Shown piece after piece: positions 34,740 to 43,183 of a stretch of 51,157 nucleotides of DNA. This stretch comes from WLMZ01 sp031410915. Lineage in GTDB: Bacteria > Actinomycetota > Acidimicrobiia > Acidimicrobiales > Ilumatobacteraceae. Within the stretch, counting starts at the first letter, position 1. Each line of letters begins with the position of its first letter. The notes beneath the pieces were generated by a model that was given only the letters and a program-made list of their open reading frames with translations, had not been told where the DNA came from and searched no databases. The translations under genes and the position numbers were made by a program. The stretch lies in the NCBI GenBank assembly GCA_031410915.1, contig JANNZY010000140.1, positions 1 through 51,157 of the forward strand. Direction: 5' to 3'.

Positions 34740-36338
34740 TCAGGTGAACGAACGGAGGACGACGGTGGCGGCGTTGCGGCCGCTCGCACCCCACACACCC
34801 GCACCGGGGAACGTGGCCGCGCCGGTCAGATAGAGGCCGGGGACTGCAGTCTGGTACGCGGTCAGCTCCGGGTTGCGGTTGCGCAGCGCGGCGAGCGGGC
34901 CGCCGGCAAAGCTGGTCGCGTGGCCGCGCGGCAAGTTGAAGTCGGTTTCGTAGCGTGCTGGCGTCATCACCCGCCAGTCGCTGATCGAGCCGAGAAAGCC
35001 CGGCTCGACCAGTGTCGCGAATTGCTGCACCCAGCGTCGCGGTTCGGCCAGCGACTGCCAGCCGCCCTCGAACGCATACGGCGTGTAGATCGCCTCCAGG
35101 CTGAGCACATGTCGGTTGCTGCGGTCGTTGCCGCTCATCGACGGATCGAGCACCGTCGGCACGTTCACCAAGAACCCGGGGCGGTCGAGGATCTTGCCCT
35201 GCGCCATGAGCTGATAGCCGCGGTCCATGTCGGCGAGTGACGGAGAGATCGCGGTCGTGCAGCCACTGACATCGACGTCGAGGCGACGGAACAGCGGGTC
35301 GTCGAGCATTCGCAGGCGAGGCACGTCGCTCATCACCGCATCGATCTTGGACTCGTAGCCGGCGTCGTGGGCAGTGCCGCGCCAGCGCCGGATCAGATCG
35401 TCGGCCGCAGCAGGCGGATCGCGCAACCACTCGACAAACGTGGAATGCGGATCGCATGCCGAGACCACGGCCGCGCTGCGGATCTCGGTGCCGTCGGCCA
35501 GGGTCACGCCGACCGCGCCCGTACCGTCGCACGCGATGGTGGACACCCGCGACGATGTCCGGACCCGTCCGCCGGCGCTCAGGAAGGCGGCCAGCAACGC
35601 ATCGGGCACGGCACCACTGCCGCCGACGGGACGACCGACGGTTGCGACATGACGCATCGCGTAGGTGAGCGCTCCCAGGCCGGAGCCGGAGAACTCGGGC
35701 GAGATGCCCCACACCATCGGGCCGACGGCTAGCCCCGGCGCGCGCAACGCCTCGCTCGTGAAGTACGAGCGCATCACGTCGGCCGCGCTGCGCCGGCTCC
35801 ATCCGAGCAATGCGGACAACCCATGCAGCCGGTTGCGCATCGCGGCCGCAGTGAGCGAGCGCAGCGACGGTGGCTCGTTCGCCGCGTCGAGCACCATCCG
35901 TACCGCGGGCATCGCGGCCTTCAGGTAGCGGCGGTAGCCCTCGACCTCGCGCGGGTGCAACAGCTGCAGCGCCTCGATCGTGCGGTCCACGTCGTGGAAG
36001 CTCGGCCACGGCCGGCCGCCGTCCCATGTCATGTTGAGCTGGCCCGGTTCGACGTCGATGTAGCGCAAGCCGTGGTCGGCGAGGCCGAGCTCGTCCATCA
36101 CCGGTGTCGTTCGGAACGTGAGGTGATCGCAGTTGCAGATGTTGACGATCGCGCCGGCGAAGCGCTCGCTGCCCGCCGTGCCGCCGACGCGGGCCCGCGC
36201 CTCGAGCAGCAACGTGCTGAGCCCGGCGCGCGCCAGGTAGGCCGCGGTGACGAGCCCGTTGTGGCCGGCACCGATGACGATCACGTCGGGGTCCGCGGAG
36301 ATGTCGATCGGTGCGACCTCGGACTCGGTGACGGCCAT
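34740..36338 (-). CDS. CrtI/PYROXD2-like FAD-dependent oxidoreductase
   Basis: The 532-residue flavoprotein has an N-terminal FAD motif DVIVIGAGHNGLVTAAYLARAG followed by LLLEARARVGGTAGSE, and the C-terminal family motif GLYLTGAATFPGAGVWGASG seen in phytoene desaturase-like and PYROXD2-like proteins. Such enzymes desaturate or isomerise isoprenoids, or have unknown substrates. No carotenoid synthase genes lie nearby, so phytoene is not implied. ATG 36338 follows a short acidic leader; CACAAT lies 6 nt upstream. It is divergent from the creatininase gene with only 34 bp between starts. Confidence 0.85.
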   Translation of the reverse strand: MAVTESEVAPIDISADPDVIVIGAGHNGLVTAAYLARAGLSTLLLEARARVGGTAGSERFAGAIVNICNCDHLTFRTTPVMDELGLADHGLRYIDVEPGQLNMTWDGGRPWPSFHDVDRTIEALQLLHPREVEGYRRYLKAAMPAVRMVLDAANEPPSLRSLTAAAMRNRLHGLSALLGWSRRSAADVMRSYFTSEALRAPGLAVGPMVWGISPEFSGSGLGALTYAMRHVATVGRPVGGSGAVPDALLAAFLSAGGRVRTSSRVSTIACDGTGAVGVTLADGTEIRSAAVVSACDPHSTFVEWLRDPPAAADDLIRRWRGTAHDAGYESKIDAVMSDVPRLRMLDDPLFRRLDVDVSGCTTAISPSLADMDRGYQLMAQGKILDRPGFLVNVPTVLDPSMSGNDRSNRHVLSLEAIYTPYAFEGGWQSLAEPRRWVQQFATLVEPGFLGSISDWRVMTPARYETDFNLPRGHATSFAGGPLAALRNRNPELTAYQTAVPGLYLTGAATFPGAGVWGASGRNAATVVLRSFT

Positions 36339-36344
36339 CCGCTC

Positions 36345-36350
36345 ATTGTG
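36345..36350 (-). promoter_or_regulatory. CACAAT, possible -10 of a leaderless promoter
   Basis: On the complement CACAAT ends 6 nt before ATG 36338. The same hexamer and spacing occur before the kinase start at 49647. Confidence 0.35.
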
Positions 36351-36360
36351 GCGCGAGCAG

Positions 36361-36366
36361 TAACGT
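36361..36366 (+). promoter_or_regulatory. -10 hexamer TAACGT, leaderless promoter
   Basis: TAACGT ends 6 nt before GTG 36373. It lies 10 bp from the divergent -10 at 36345-36350. Confidence 0.5.
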
Positions 36367-36372
36367 GGCGGC

Positions 36373-37167
36373 GTGACTTCGTCGTCTGGCTCGCCATCGT
36401 CTCGTCGGTTCGCCGACCTCAGCGGTCCGGAGATCAGCCGCCGGGTGAGCGAGCGGGCGATCCTGGTGCAGCCGCTCGGCGCGATCGAGCAGCACGGTCC
36501 GCACCTGCCGCTCAGCACCGACTACGTGATCGCCAACGCCGTGGCCGAGGCTGCCGTCGCCGAGGTCGGCAACGAGTTGGACGTGTGGTTGCTGCCGTCG
36601 CTGGCGTACACGAAGTCCAACGAGCACGCCTGGTCGCCGGGCACGATCTGGCTGTCCGCGTCCACCCTGCTGGCGGTGCTCGACGACATCGGCCGGTGTG
36701 TGGCAACGACGGCGGCGAAGCGGCTCGTGTTCATGAACGGTCACGGCGGCAACAGCACGCTCGTCGGCACGGCGAATCGCGAGATCCGTCTGAGTCACGG
36801 GCTGATGACGTTCTTGGCCCATCCCGGCGTGCCACCGGACCAGGGCGGCAAGTCCGCAGCCGGCGAGCACGGCATGGGTGTCCACGGCGGTACCGACGAG
36901 ACGAGCGTGATGCTGCACCTCGCGCCGCACCTCGTCGACATGAGCCTGGCCGAACGCCGCATTCCGGACGGCTTGATCGACAACACCTACGTCAAGTTCG
37001 GCGGACGAGTCAGCTTCGGATGGCTGTCCAACGACTTCTTCGACGACGGCTACATCGGCGACCCGACGTCGGCGACGGCCGAGCTCGGCAAGGAACTGTT
37101 CGAGGGATCGGTCACGGCGTTCTGCGAGGCGCTGCGCGAGATCAGCACGTTCAACTTCGGAAAGTGA
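36373..37167 (+). CDS. Creatininase-family amidohydrolase
   Basis: The 264-residue enzyme has the creatininase metal-binding motifs PLGAIEQHGPHLPLSTD (E39, H41, D50), NGHGGN (H124) and HGGTDETSVM (E176). The family hydrolyses cyclic amides such as creatinine and includes the mycofactocin peptidase MftE and riboflavin-pathway enzymes. No mycofactocin genes are seen here. The next gene, 10 bp downstream on the same strand, encodes a carbamoyl-amidohydrolase, so the pair probably opens and degrades a cyclic amide or ureide. GTG 36373 is supported by TAACGT 6 nt upstream. Confidence 0.88.
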   Translation: MTSSSGSPSSRRFADLSGPEISRRVSERAILVQPLGAIEQHGPHLPLSTDYVIANAVAEAAVAEVGNELDVWLLPSLAYTKSNEHAWSPGTIWLSASTLLAVLDDIGRCVATTAAKRLVFMNGHGGNSTLVGTANREIRLSHGLMTFLAHPGVPPDQGGKSAAGEHGMGVHGGTDETSVMLHLAPHLVDMSLAERRIPDGLIDNTYVKFGGRVSFGWLSNDFFDDGYIGDPTSATAELGKELFEGSVTAFCEALREISTFNFGK

Positions 37168-37177
37168 GCGACACCCG

Positions 37178-38443
37178 ATGAGCACCATCGACCCCGGCTT
37201 GCGAATCGACGGCGACCGCCTGTGGGCGCGGCTGATTGCGCTCGGCGAGATCGGTGCGGTGCTCGGCCCGAACGGCGAGCACGGCTGTGCCCGACTCGCC
37301 TTGACCGACGCCGACCGCGAGGGTCGAGATCTCGTCGTCGCCTGGATGAACGACCTCGGACTGGATGTCAACATCGACGCGATCGGCAACGTCGTCGCGA
37401 TCCGCGCGGGCACCGACGCGGACGCTGCGCCGGTGATGACCGGCTCGCACATCGATACCGTGCGCACCGGTGGCCGTTTCGACGGCAACCTCGGCGTGCT
37501 GGCCGGGCTGGAGGTGATCGAGACGCTGGAGCAGCACGGCATCGGGACTCGGCGGCCCATCGGCGTCGCGTTCTTCACCGACGAGGAGGGTGCCCGGTTC
37601 CAGCCGGACATGCTCGGCAGCCTCGTGTACGTCGGCGGCATGCCCGTGGAGGAAGCGCTCGACGTGCGCGCCGCAGACGATCACGCCCGCCTCGGCGACG
37701 AGTTGGACCGCATCGGCTACGCCGGTCCAACGCCGTGCCCCGCGGCCACCCATCCGTTCGCATTCGTCGAGCTGCACATCGAGCAGGGACCGGTGCTCGA
37801 GCAGGCCGGCACCACCATCGGCGTCGTCACCGGGGTCCAGGGCATCTCGTGGATCGAGGTCACCGTCACCGGCCGCTCCGCCCACGCCGGCACCACACCG
37901 ATGCATCTCCGCAGCGATCCGACCATCCCGCTCGGCGAGATCATGGTCGAGGCCAACCGCCTGGCGCGGTACATGGGTGCATCGCAGGTGGCCACGGTCG
38001 GGCGCATTGACGTCTTCCCCAACCTCGTCAACGTCATCGCGCAACACGTCACGTTCACGCTCGACCTTCGCAACATCGACGAGGAACGGCTGGAACACGC
38101 CGAGGAATGGATGCTGGCCATCGTCGCCGAGGTCTGCGAGAAGCACGGCTGCGTGGCGACCATCCGCCACCTGGCTCGTTTCGAACCGGTCGAGTTCGAC
38201 CCGTCGATGATCGACCGAGTCGAACGCACCGCGATCGCTCAGGGCAACTCGACGCTGCGCTTGCCATCGGGGGCCGGCCACGACGCGCAGATGCTGGCCC
38301 GGGTGTGCCCGACGGCGATGATCTTCGTGCCGTCCGTCGACGGCTTGTCGCACAACATCGCCGAGTACACGGCACCCGACGACATCGCCGCCGGGTCAAA
38401 CGTGTTGCTGCACGCCATCGTGGCCCTTGCCACAGGGGACTGA
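37178..38443 (+). CDS. Zn-dependent M20-type amidohydrolase (allantoate amidohydrolase / N-carbamoyl-amino-acid hydrolase)
   Basis: The 421-residue protein has the hydantoinase/carbamoylase-family motif GSHIDTVRTGGRFDGNLG (H91, D93, D102), the acidic pair in FFTDEEGARF (E136, E137), LHIEQGPVLE, and the dimerisation segment GRSAHAGTTPM. GAGHDAQ supplies a conserved His near the C-terminus. Family members release ammonia and CO2 from allantoate, ureidoglycolate or N-carbamoyl amino acids. Allantoate is an attractive guess given the xanthine dehydrogenase-type operon. No uricase or allantoinase is in the window, so the purine route is incomplete here. It is co-directional with the creatininase gene. 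Confidence 0.88.
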   Translation: MSTIDPGLRIDGDRLWARLIALGEIGAVLGPNGEHGCARLALTDADREGRDLVVAWMNDLGLDVNIDAIGNVVAIRAGTDADAAPVMTGSHIDTVRTGGRFDGNLGVLAGLEVIETLEQHGIGTRRPIGVAFFTDEEGARFQPDMLGSLVYVGGMPVEEALDVRAADDHARLGDELDRIGYAGPTPCPAATHPFAFVELHIEQGPVLEQAGTTIGVVTGVQGISWIEVTVTGRSAHAGTTPMHLRSDPTIPLGEIMVEANRLARYMGASQVATVGRIDVFPNLVNVIAQHVTFTLDLRNIDEERLEHAEEWMLAIVAEVCEKHGCVATIRHLARFEPVEFDPSMIDRVERTAIAQGNSTLRLPSGAGHDAQMLARVCPTAMIFVPSVDGLSHNIAEYTAPDDIAAGSNVLLHAIVALATGD

Positions 38444-38447
38444 CGAC

Positions 38448-38473
38448 TAAGGTGGGGACAGTTTCATAAGGAG
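38448..38473 (+). promoter_or_regulatory. -10 hexamer and ribosome binding site for the Hsp70-like gene
   Basis: TAAGGT (38448-38453) could be the -10 and AAGGAG (38468-38473) is a strong ribosome binding site 8 nt before the TTG at 38482. The ribosome binding site decides this unusual TTG start. Confidence 0.5.
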
Positions 38474-38481
38474 CGGCGCCT

Positions 38482-40611
38482 TTGCCTTCGTGGATCCTCG
38501 CGATCGATTTCGGAACCAGTTACACCGTCGCGGCCTCCAAGGTCGGTGACCGCGCGCCCGAGGTGATCGAGGTCGGCGGTGAGCGACGCATGCCCTCGGT
38601 CGTGATGATCGGCACCGACGGCGAAGTCATCGTCGGCCGTACCGCCGACGACCTGTCCGGCACGCATCCCGAGAGCACGCTGCGGGCGATCAAGAACCGC
38701 CTCGGCGATCAGGCTCCCGTCGTGCTCGACGGTCGCCCACACCAGGTGGTCAACCTCGTCGCCGCGCTGTTGAAGCAGGTGTACGCCGAATCCGTGCGCC
38801 AGATTGGCTCGGATCCGAGCGAGGTCCGCCTGACCCATCCGGCGACCTGGAACCGCCCCCGGCTGAACCGCTTGCTCGAAGCAGCGGCCAAGGCCGGGCT
38901 GCCCAACCCGGCGCTCGTGCCCGAACCCGTGGCCGCGGCGCTGTCGTTCGCCAGCGAGGTCGGCGTGGCCCAGGGTGCGCATGTCGTGGTCTACGACCTC
39001 GGTGGCGGCACGTTCGACTCCGCCGTCGTCACCGCGAGCGGCGGTGGGTTCAACATCGTCGGCCGTCCGAGCGGCGACCAGAACATCGGCGGCGAGCTGT
39101 TCGACGAGATCATCGTCAACCACCTCGGCGAGCAGCTGCCTCCCGATGCGTGGGAAGCGATCCAGATCGGCGAGGAGCCGCTCTGGCAACAGGTCGGCGC
39201 GACATTGCGCAACGAGGCCCGCAAGGCGAAAGAGACCCTGTCCGGCAACCCGTACGCGGACTTGATCGTGCCGTTGCCGTCGGGGCTGAAGCAGATTCGG
39301 CTGACACGCGAGGAGTTCGAGGATCTCGTCCGACCGTACGTGTCCGAGACCGTCGTCCTGCTCGATCGCTGTGTGCAAGCGGCCGGGCTGGAGGCCGACG
39401 AGTTGTCCGGCATATCGCTCGTCGGCGGGTCGAGCCGCTCGCCGATCGTCGAGCGGATGGTGAAAGAGGCGTTCCCGTCGGTGCCGGTGATCCGCCGCGG
39501 CGACCCGAAGACCGCGGTCGCATCCGGCGCAGCCCGCGCCGTGCGATCCAGCATTACGCCGGCACCGCCTGTCGGCGGCCGCACGACGCAGGAGTCCGCG
39601 CCGGGTACCGCGCAGCAGAGCGTGCGCTTGGCCCCGCCGGTGTCCGAGCCGCCCCACGGTGCCGGTCCGGACTCCAGCGGCCCGGTTCCGTCCGGACCCG
39701 CGTCGGCGCCGCCACACGTCGCCGCACCGGGATCCTTCGCGCCCGCCGCTCCTGGCGGCTCGGTCCCTCCGGCCCCGGGCGGGCCGACGTCCGCGCCGCC
39801 ACGTCCGCCCGGCTCCGTGCCGCCGGTGCCGACGCCGGCCGGCGGCCGGGCCACGCAGTTCGCGGCGGCCATCACCGCGCCGCCGAGCGGGCTCACACCA
39901 GTCACGCCGCCGAAACAGAAGAGCAAGATTCCGCTGGTGATCGGCGCGCTCGTCGTCCTCGCGCTCGTCGTCGGGGCGATCGTGTTCCTGGCCGGACGCG
40001 GCGACGACAACAAGGCTGACGCCTTGCCGACCCGGGCTGCGATCAAAGCTGCGCTGGTGCCGATCCGCCAGGTCCGTTCCGTGCTCAGCGCCGACTGGAA
40101 CGAAGAAGACATCGTCGGCGAGGGTGATCCTTTCTGCGAGCAGTTCGGCCTCGCCGAGCCGACTCGTTACAACGAGATCCTCTACTCCGTCGCCGACAAC
40201 ACCGGCGGCACCGATGGTGGCTTCACCAAGACCGGCTTCTACGAGAGCATCGCCGCGTTCGAGAGCGAGTCGATGGCCACCACGTCGTTCGATCAGGACA
40301 AGGCGATCGCCGACAACTGCGAGGTGTCCCAGGGCAATGTCGACGGCGTCGACGTGACCTACACGATCACCGATGCGCAACGTGCCGCCACGGTGCTGGA
40401 TCGCGATGTCCTGGCCATTCGTTACGAGGCCGCGCCGACGTCGGACCCGGGCAACGTGATCATCGTCGGCTACGTCGTCGAGACCCGCATCGGCCACATC
40501 GTCGTCGGCACCAACGGCTACGTGTACAACGCCGAAGCCACGGACACGTCGATCGATCAATTCTTCGAGCTGACCAAGGCCGCGTTCGATCGCGCCGACG
40601 AGCAACTGTGA
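38482..40611 (+). CDS. Membrane-anchored Hsp70-like ATPase with external C-terminal domain
   Basis: The 709-residue protein has an N-terminal Hsp70/actin-type ATPase: phosphate-1 loop LAIDFGTSYTVAA, phosphate-2 loop VVVYDLGGGTFDSAVV (G174-G176) and adenosine loop ISLVGGSSRSPIVERM near 314. The usual peptide-binding domain is missing. Instead a Pro/Gly/Ala-rich linker (about 355-480) leads to one membrane helix, IPLVIGALVVLALVVGAIVF (483-505). About 200 residues with two Cys then lie outside, vaguely like sensor domains of mycobacterial receptor kinases. It may sense an external cue and signal by nucleotide state. The stop overlaps an FHA gene (GTGA), linking it to phospho-Thr signalling. Confidence 0.82.
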   Translation: MPSWILAIDFGTSYTVAASKVGDRAPEVIEVGGERRMPSVVMIGTDGEVIVGRTADDLSGTHPESTLRAIKNRLGDQAPVVLDGRPHQVVNLVAALLKQVYAESVRQIGSDPSEVRLTHPATWNRPRLNRLLEAAAKAGLPNPALVPEPVAAALSFASEVGVAQGAHVVVYDLGGGTFDSAVVTASGGGFNIVGRPSGDQNIGGELFDEIIVNHLGEQLPPDAWEAIQIGEEPLWQQVGATLRNEARKAKETLSGNPYADLIVPLPSGLKQIRLTREEFEDLVRPYVSETVVLLDRCVQAAGLEADELSGISLVGGSSRSPIVERMVKEAFPSVPVIRRGDPKTAVASGAARAVRSSITPAPPVGGRTTQESAPGTAQQSVRLAPPVSEPPHGAGPDSSGPVPSGPASAPPHVAAPGSFAPAAPGGSVPPAPGGPTSAPPRPPGSVPPVPTPAGGRATQFAAAITAPPSGLTPVTPPKQKSKIPLVIGALVVLALVVGAIVFLAGRGDDNKADALPTRAAIKAALVPIRQVRSVLSADWNEEDIVGEGDPFCEQFGLAEPTRYNEILYSVADNTGGTDGGFTKTGFYESIAAFESESMATTSFDQDKAIADNCEVSQGNVDGVDVTYTITDAQRAATVLDRDVLAIRYEAAPTSDPGNVIIVGYVVETRIGHIVVGTNGYVYNAEATDTSIDQFFELTKAAFDRADEQL

Positions 40612-40943
40612 CCACAAACCCGACCGCGGCGTCAGGCGGTGGCGAGTTGTGGCTCCGTGTCGACGACCCGAGCGAGGGACCTTCGTTCGTGTGCTTGACG
40701 TCGGAAGGCGTGATCGGTCGTGATTACCGCTGCGACGTCGTCATCCACGACGACGAGGCGTCTCGCATGCACGCTCGCGTCGCACCGCGCAATGGCGGAG
40801 CTTGGGTCGTGACCGACCTTGCCACCACGAACGGCACGCTCGTCAACTTCGCGCGCATCGTCGGGCCCGCTGTGTTGTCGCTGGGTGATGTGATCAGGGT
40901 CGGGCGCGTGTCGTGCACCGTGGTCGAATCCGCCGACGCGTGA
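40608..40943 (+). CDS. Minimal FHA-domain protein
   Basis: The 111-residue protein is almost entirely one FHA domain, a phosphothreonine-binding module. It has GVIGRDYRCDVVIHDDEASRMHARV (the G-R and S-x-x-H residues) and LATTNGTLVN (the N-G turn). A short N-terminal Thr/Gly-rich tail could itself be phosphorylated by a Ser/Thr kinase, as in GarA-type proteins, though no clear TTP/ETTS motif is seen. GTG 40608 overlaps the Hsp70-like stop, so the two are co-translated and probably interact. The kinases encoded at 44517-45347 and 47677-49647 are candidate partners. Confidence 0.88.
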   Translation: MTTNPTAASGGGELWLRVDDPSEGPSFVCLTSEGVIGRDYRCDVVIHDDEASRMHARVAPRNGGAWVVTDLATTNGTLVNFARIVGPAVLSLGDVIRVGRVSCTVVESADA

Positions 40944-40973
40944 ACCAACCGCGTCGGGCTCGAACTGGGCCGG

Positions 40974-43109
40974 TCAGATCGGGCTGAGGAGCAGTGGCTC
41001 TTTCGGGATCCAGCCGACGAGCGCGTCGGTCAGCGGGATGCGATCGCGCTCGCCGGGGACGATCATGATCGTGGCTGCAGCATCGGTGCCGACCGAGGCC
41101 ATCGTCCCGTCGACATCGGACTGGTCCGCAACCGTCACGCCGAGCGTGCGCAACTGCTTGGCGAGCCGTCCCGACGAGCTGCCTTGCAGGACAAGCGGCA
41201 CGTCGGCGTGCAGCGCAACTCGCACTGCCATCTCGACGGCGGCCAGTTCGGCGTTCGAGCTGCCAGGCCTGGCCGACACCCCGGCGATGTCATCGAGCGG
41301 TGCCGAGACCTGGATCACATCCGAGCCGGAGCGGCGCAAACCGTCGGAGAGTGCGACATCGGCGCTGTCGATGATGACGGCCGACGGCGCGAGGCGACTG
41401 ACCTCGGCGACGACGTCGCTGTCACGGTCCGACGATGCTCGCGACACGACCTGCACGGTTAGCCCGGCGCGTTCGATGGTCTCGCGCAACGCCTTCATCT
41501 GCTCGAGGTCCTCGGCGAAGCCCCCGAGTCCGCCGCTCTGCTCGGTGAAGCGCACGAGCGTGACCGCGCCGGTCTTGCGCCCCCCGCCGTAGGCCGCAGC
41601 GACCTCCGCCATCGCCAGCGAGCTGGCCGGATCGCGAACCACGACGGCGACACGGTCCGTCGCCGAGCTGACCCGGGCTCGTTCTGCCTCGGCGATGTCA
41701 CGGTTGAGCCAGCGGTCGGGGTACACCAGGTTCAACAGCGGCCCGGCCATGGTGGTGGTGACGACGGCCATGATGACGAGCATCGTGTAGATCTTGTCGT
41801 CGATCACACCGGCATCGCGGCCGATGGTCAACACGACGAGCTCGGTCAGCCCACGGGTGTTCATCAGCGCGCCCACTGCCAGCGACTGGCGACGGGGAAC
41901 GCCGACCACCCTCGCCGCGAGTGCGCCGCCGCAGAACTTGCCGATGCAGGCGACGACGATGATGGCCAGCCCGGGGATGATGTCGTCGGTGGTGAGGCCC
42001 TGGATGTTGACACCCTGACCGGCGATGACGAAGAACACCGGCAGCAGTAGTTGCACGCTGACGCCTTCGATCTTGCCGGCGATGGAGTGGAACAGGTTCG
42101 GGGCATTGTTGCGGGGCAGGGCGACGCCGAACAGGAAGCCGCCGATCAGTTCGTGCACGCCGATGCGGCTGGTGATGTAGGCCGACAGCAGCAGACCGAC
42201 GAACAGGATGCTCATCTGCTCGGCGGCCATCTTGTTGCCGTTCTTTCGGTACGGCCGGAGCACGAAGCGTTCGAGCAGTGGTCGCACCACGATGAACAGG
42301 AACGCGACATACACGATGAGCTCGCCGAGGATGACGAAGATCTCACTCGCGCTGCCTTCCCCGGCCAATGCCGTCGCGAGCGCGAGCAGTGTGAACGCCA
42401 TGATGTCATCGATTGCTGCGCACGCGATCATCAACAGTCCCAACGGGATCTTGAACATGTTGCGTTCGGTCAGGATGCGCGCCAGCACGGGGAACGCGGT
42501 CACACACATCGACACGGCGATGAAGATCGAGAACGGGAGGAAGTCCGTCGACTTGTCGGTCAACGGCGCGGGCGCGGCCTTCTTGTCCGTCTCCGCCTTG
42601 GCGATCTCGCTCTCGCGCTTGTCGATCTTGTCCCGCACCTCTTGTGACACGGTGCCACACGACTTCACGTCGGCCGGGTTCGCGGGGGCCTCGACGGCGA
42701 CGCAGTTGTGGTCGTCGTGCAGGTAGTTGCCGAGCACGAAGAAGCCGAGCACGAACGGGAACGCGATCGACGTCAACGAGATCGCTGCGGCGCGCTTGCC
42801 CGAGCGCTTGACCACGTCGAGGTCGACCTCCATGCCGACGATGAACATGAACAGCACCAGACCGAGCGTGGCGACGAGCCGGAAGAACGGCAGATCGACG
42901 CTGTTGAACAGGTAGTCACGCGCCTCGGGCCAAACCTGGCCGAGCAAACTCGGGCCGAGCGCAATGCCGACCAAGATCTCACCGATCACGACCGGCTGTT
43001 TGATCTTGCGGAACAAGATGCCGACGATGCGGCCGAGTGCCACGACCACGACGAGACAGAGTGCGAGCGCGAGGAATCGCTGCTCTGAGAATGATGCTGC
43101 GCTGATCAT
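40974..43109 (-). CDS. Cation/proton antiporter (CPA2 family) with cytosolic C-terminal domain
   Basis: The 711-residue protein has a CPA2-type exchanger domain (about 1-440, 12 or so helices) with VVIGEILVGIALGPS and the CAAIDDIMAF double-Asp motif that binds the cation. An insert of about 60 charged residues between two helices (ending KKAAPAPLTDKSTD, with two Cys) is unusual. The remaining ~270 residues are soluble, and AEVSRLAPSAVIIDSADVA resembles universal-stress-protein folds. It would exchange K+ or Na+ for H+. ATG 43109 has the ribosome binding site AGGGGCAGG. It follows the FHA gene by 74 bp, suggesting control by phospho-signalling, which is inference. Confidence 0.85.
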   Translation of the reverse strand: MISAASFSEQRFLALALCLVVVVALGRIVGILFRKIKQPVVIGEILVGIALGPSLLGQVWPEARDYLFNSVDLPFFRLVATLGLVLFMFIVGMEVDLDVVKRSGKRAAAISLTSIAFPFVLGFFVLGNYLHDDHNCVAVEAPANPADVKSCGTVSQEVRDKIDKRESEIAKAETDKKAAPAPLTDKSTDFLPFSIFIAVSMCVTAFPVLARILTERNMFKIPLGLLMIACAAIDDIMAFTLLALATALAGEGSASEIFVILGELIVYVAFLFIVVRPLLERFVLRPYRKNGNKMAAEQMSILFVGLLLSAYITSRIGVHELIGGFLFGVALPRNNAPNLFHSIAGKIEGVSVQLLLPVFFVIAGQGVNIQGLTTDDIIPGLAIIVVACIGKFCGGALAARVVGVPRRQSLAVGALMNTRGLTELVVLTIGRDAGVIDDKIYTMLVIMAVVTTTMAGPLLNLVYPDRWLNRDIAEAERARVSSATDRVAVVVRDPASSLAMAEVAAAYGGGRKTGAVTLVRFTEQSGGLGGFAEDLEQMKALRETIERAGLTVQVVSRASSDRDSDVVAEVSRLAPSAVIIDSADVALSDGLRRSGSDVIQVSAPLDDIAGVSARPGSSNAELAAVEMAVRVALHADVPLVLQGSSSGRLAKQLRTLGVTVADQSDVDGTMASVGTDAAATIMIVPGERDRIPLTDALVGWIPKEPLLLSPI

Positions 43110-43183
43110 GACCTGCCCCTGACGATGAACGACGATGTTGTTTGGATCTGGATGTGGACGAGCTGAGCCGAGCTGCGGCTGGA

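Noticed and set aside
34441..36027. Long complementary-strand frame running through the repeat array and the flavoprotein gene
   Set aside because: Its residues are a shadow frame of the CrtI-like gene (Arg/Ala/Pro-rich, no domain), and the repeat-encoded part just reiterates the DNA period.
34740..36338. Phytoene desaturase of a carotenoid cluster
   Set aside because: Only the general CrtI-like fold is visible; no phytoene synthase, cyclase or prenyl synthase gene is in the window.
36373..37167. Mycofactocin peptidase MftE
   Set aside because: The family is the same, but no mftA, mftB, mftC or mftD-like gene is nearby; the neighbour is an amidohydrolase of ureide or carbamoyl type.
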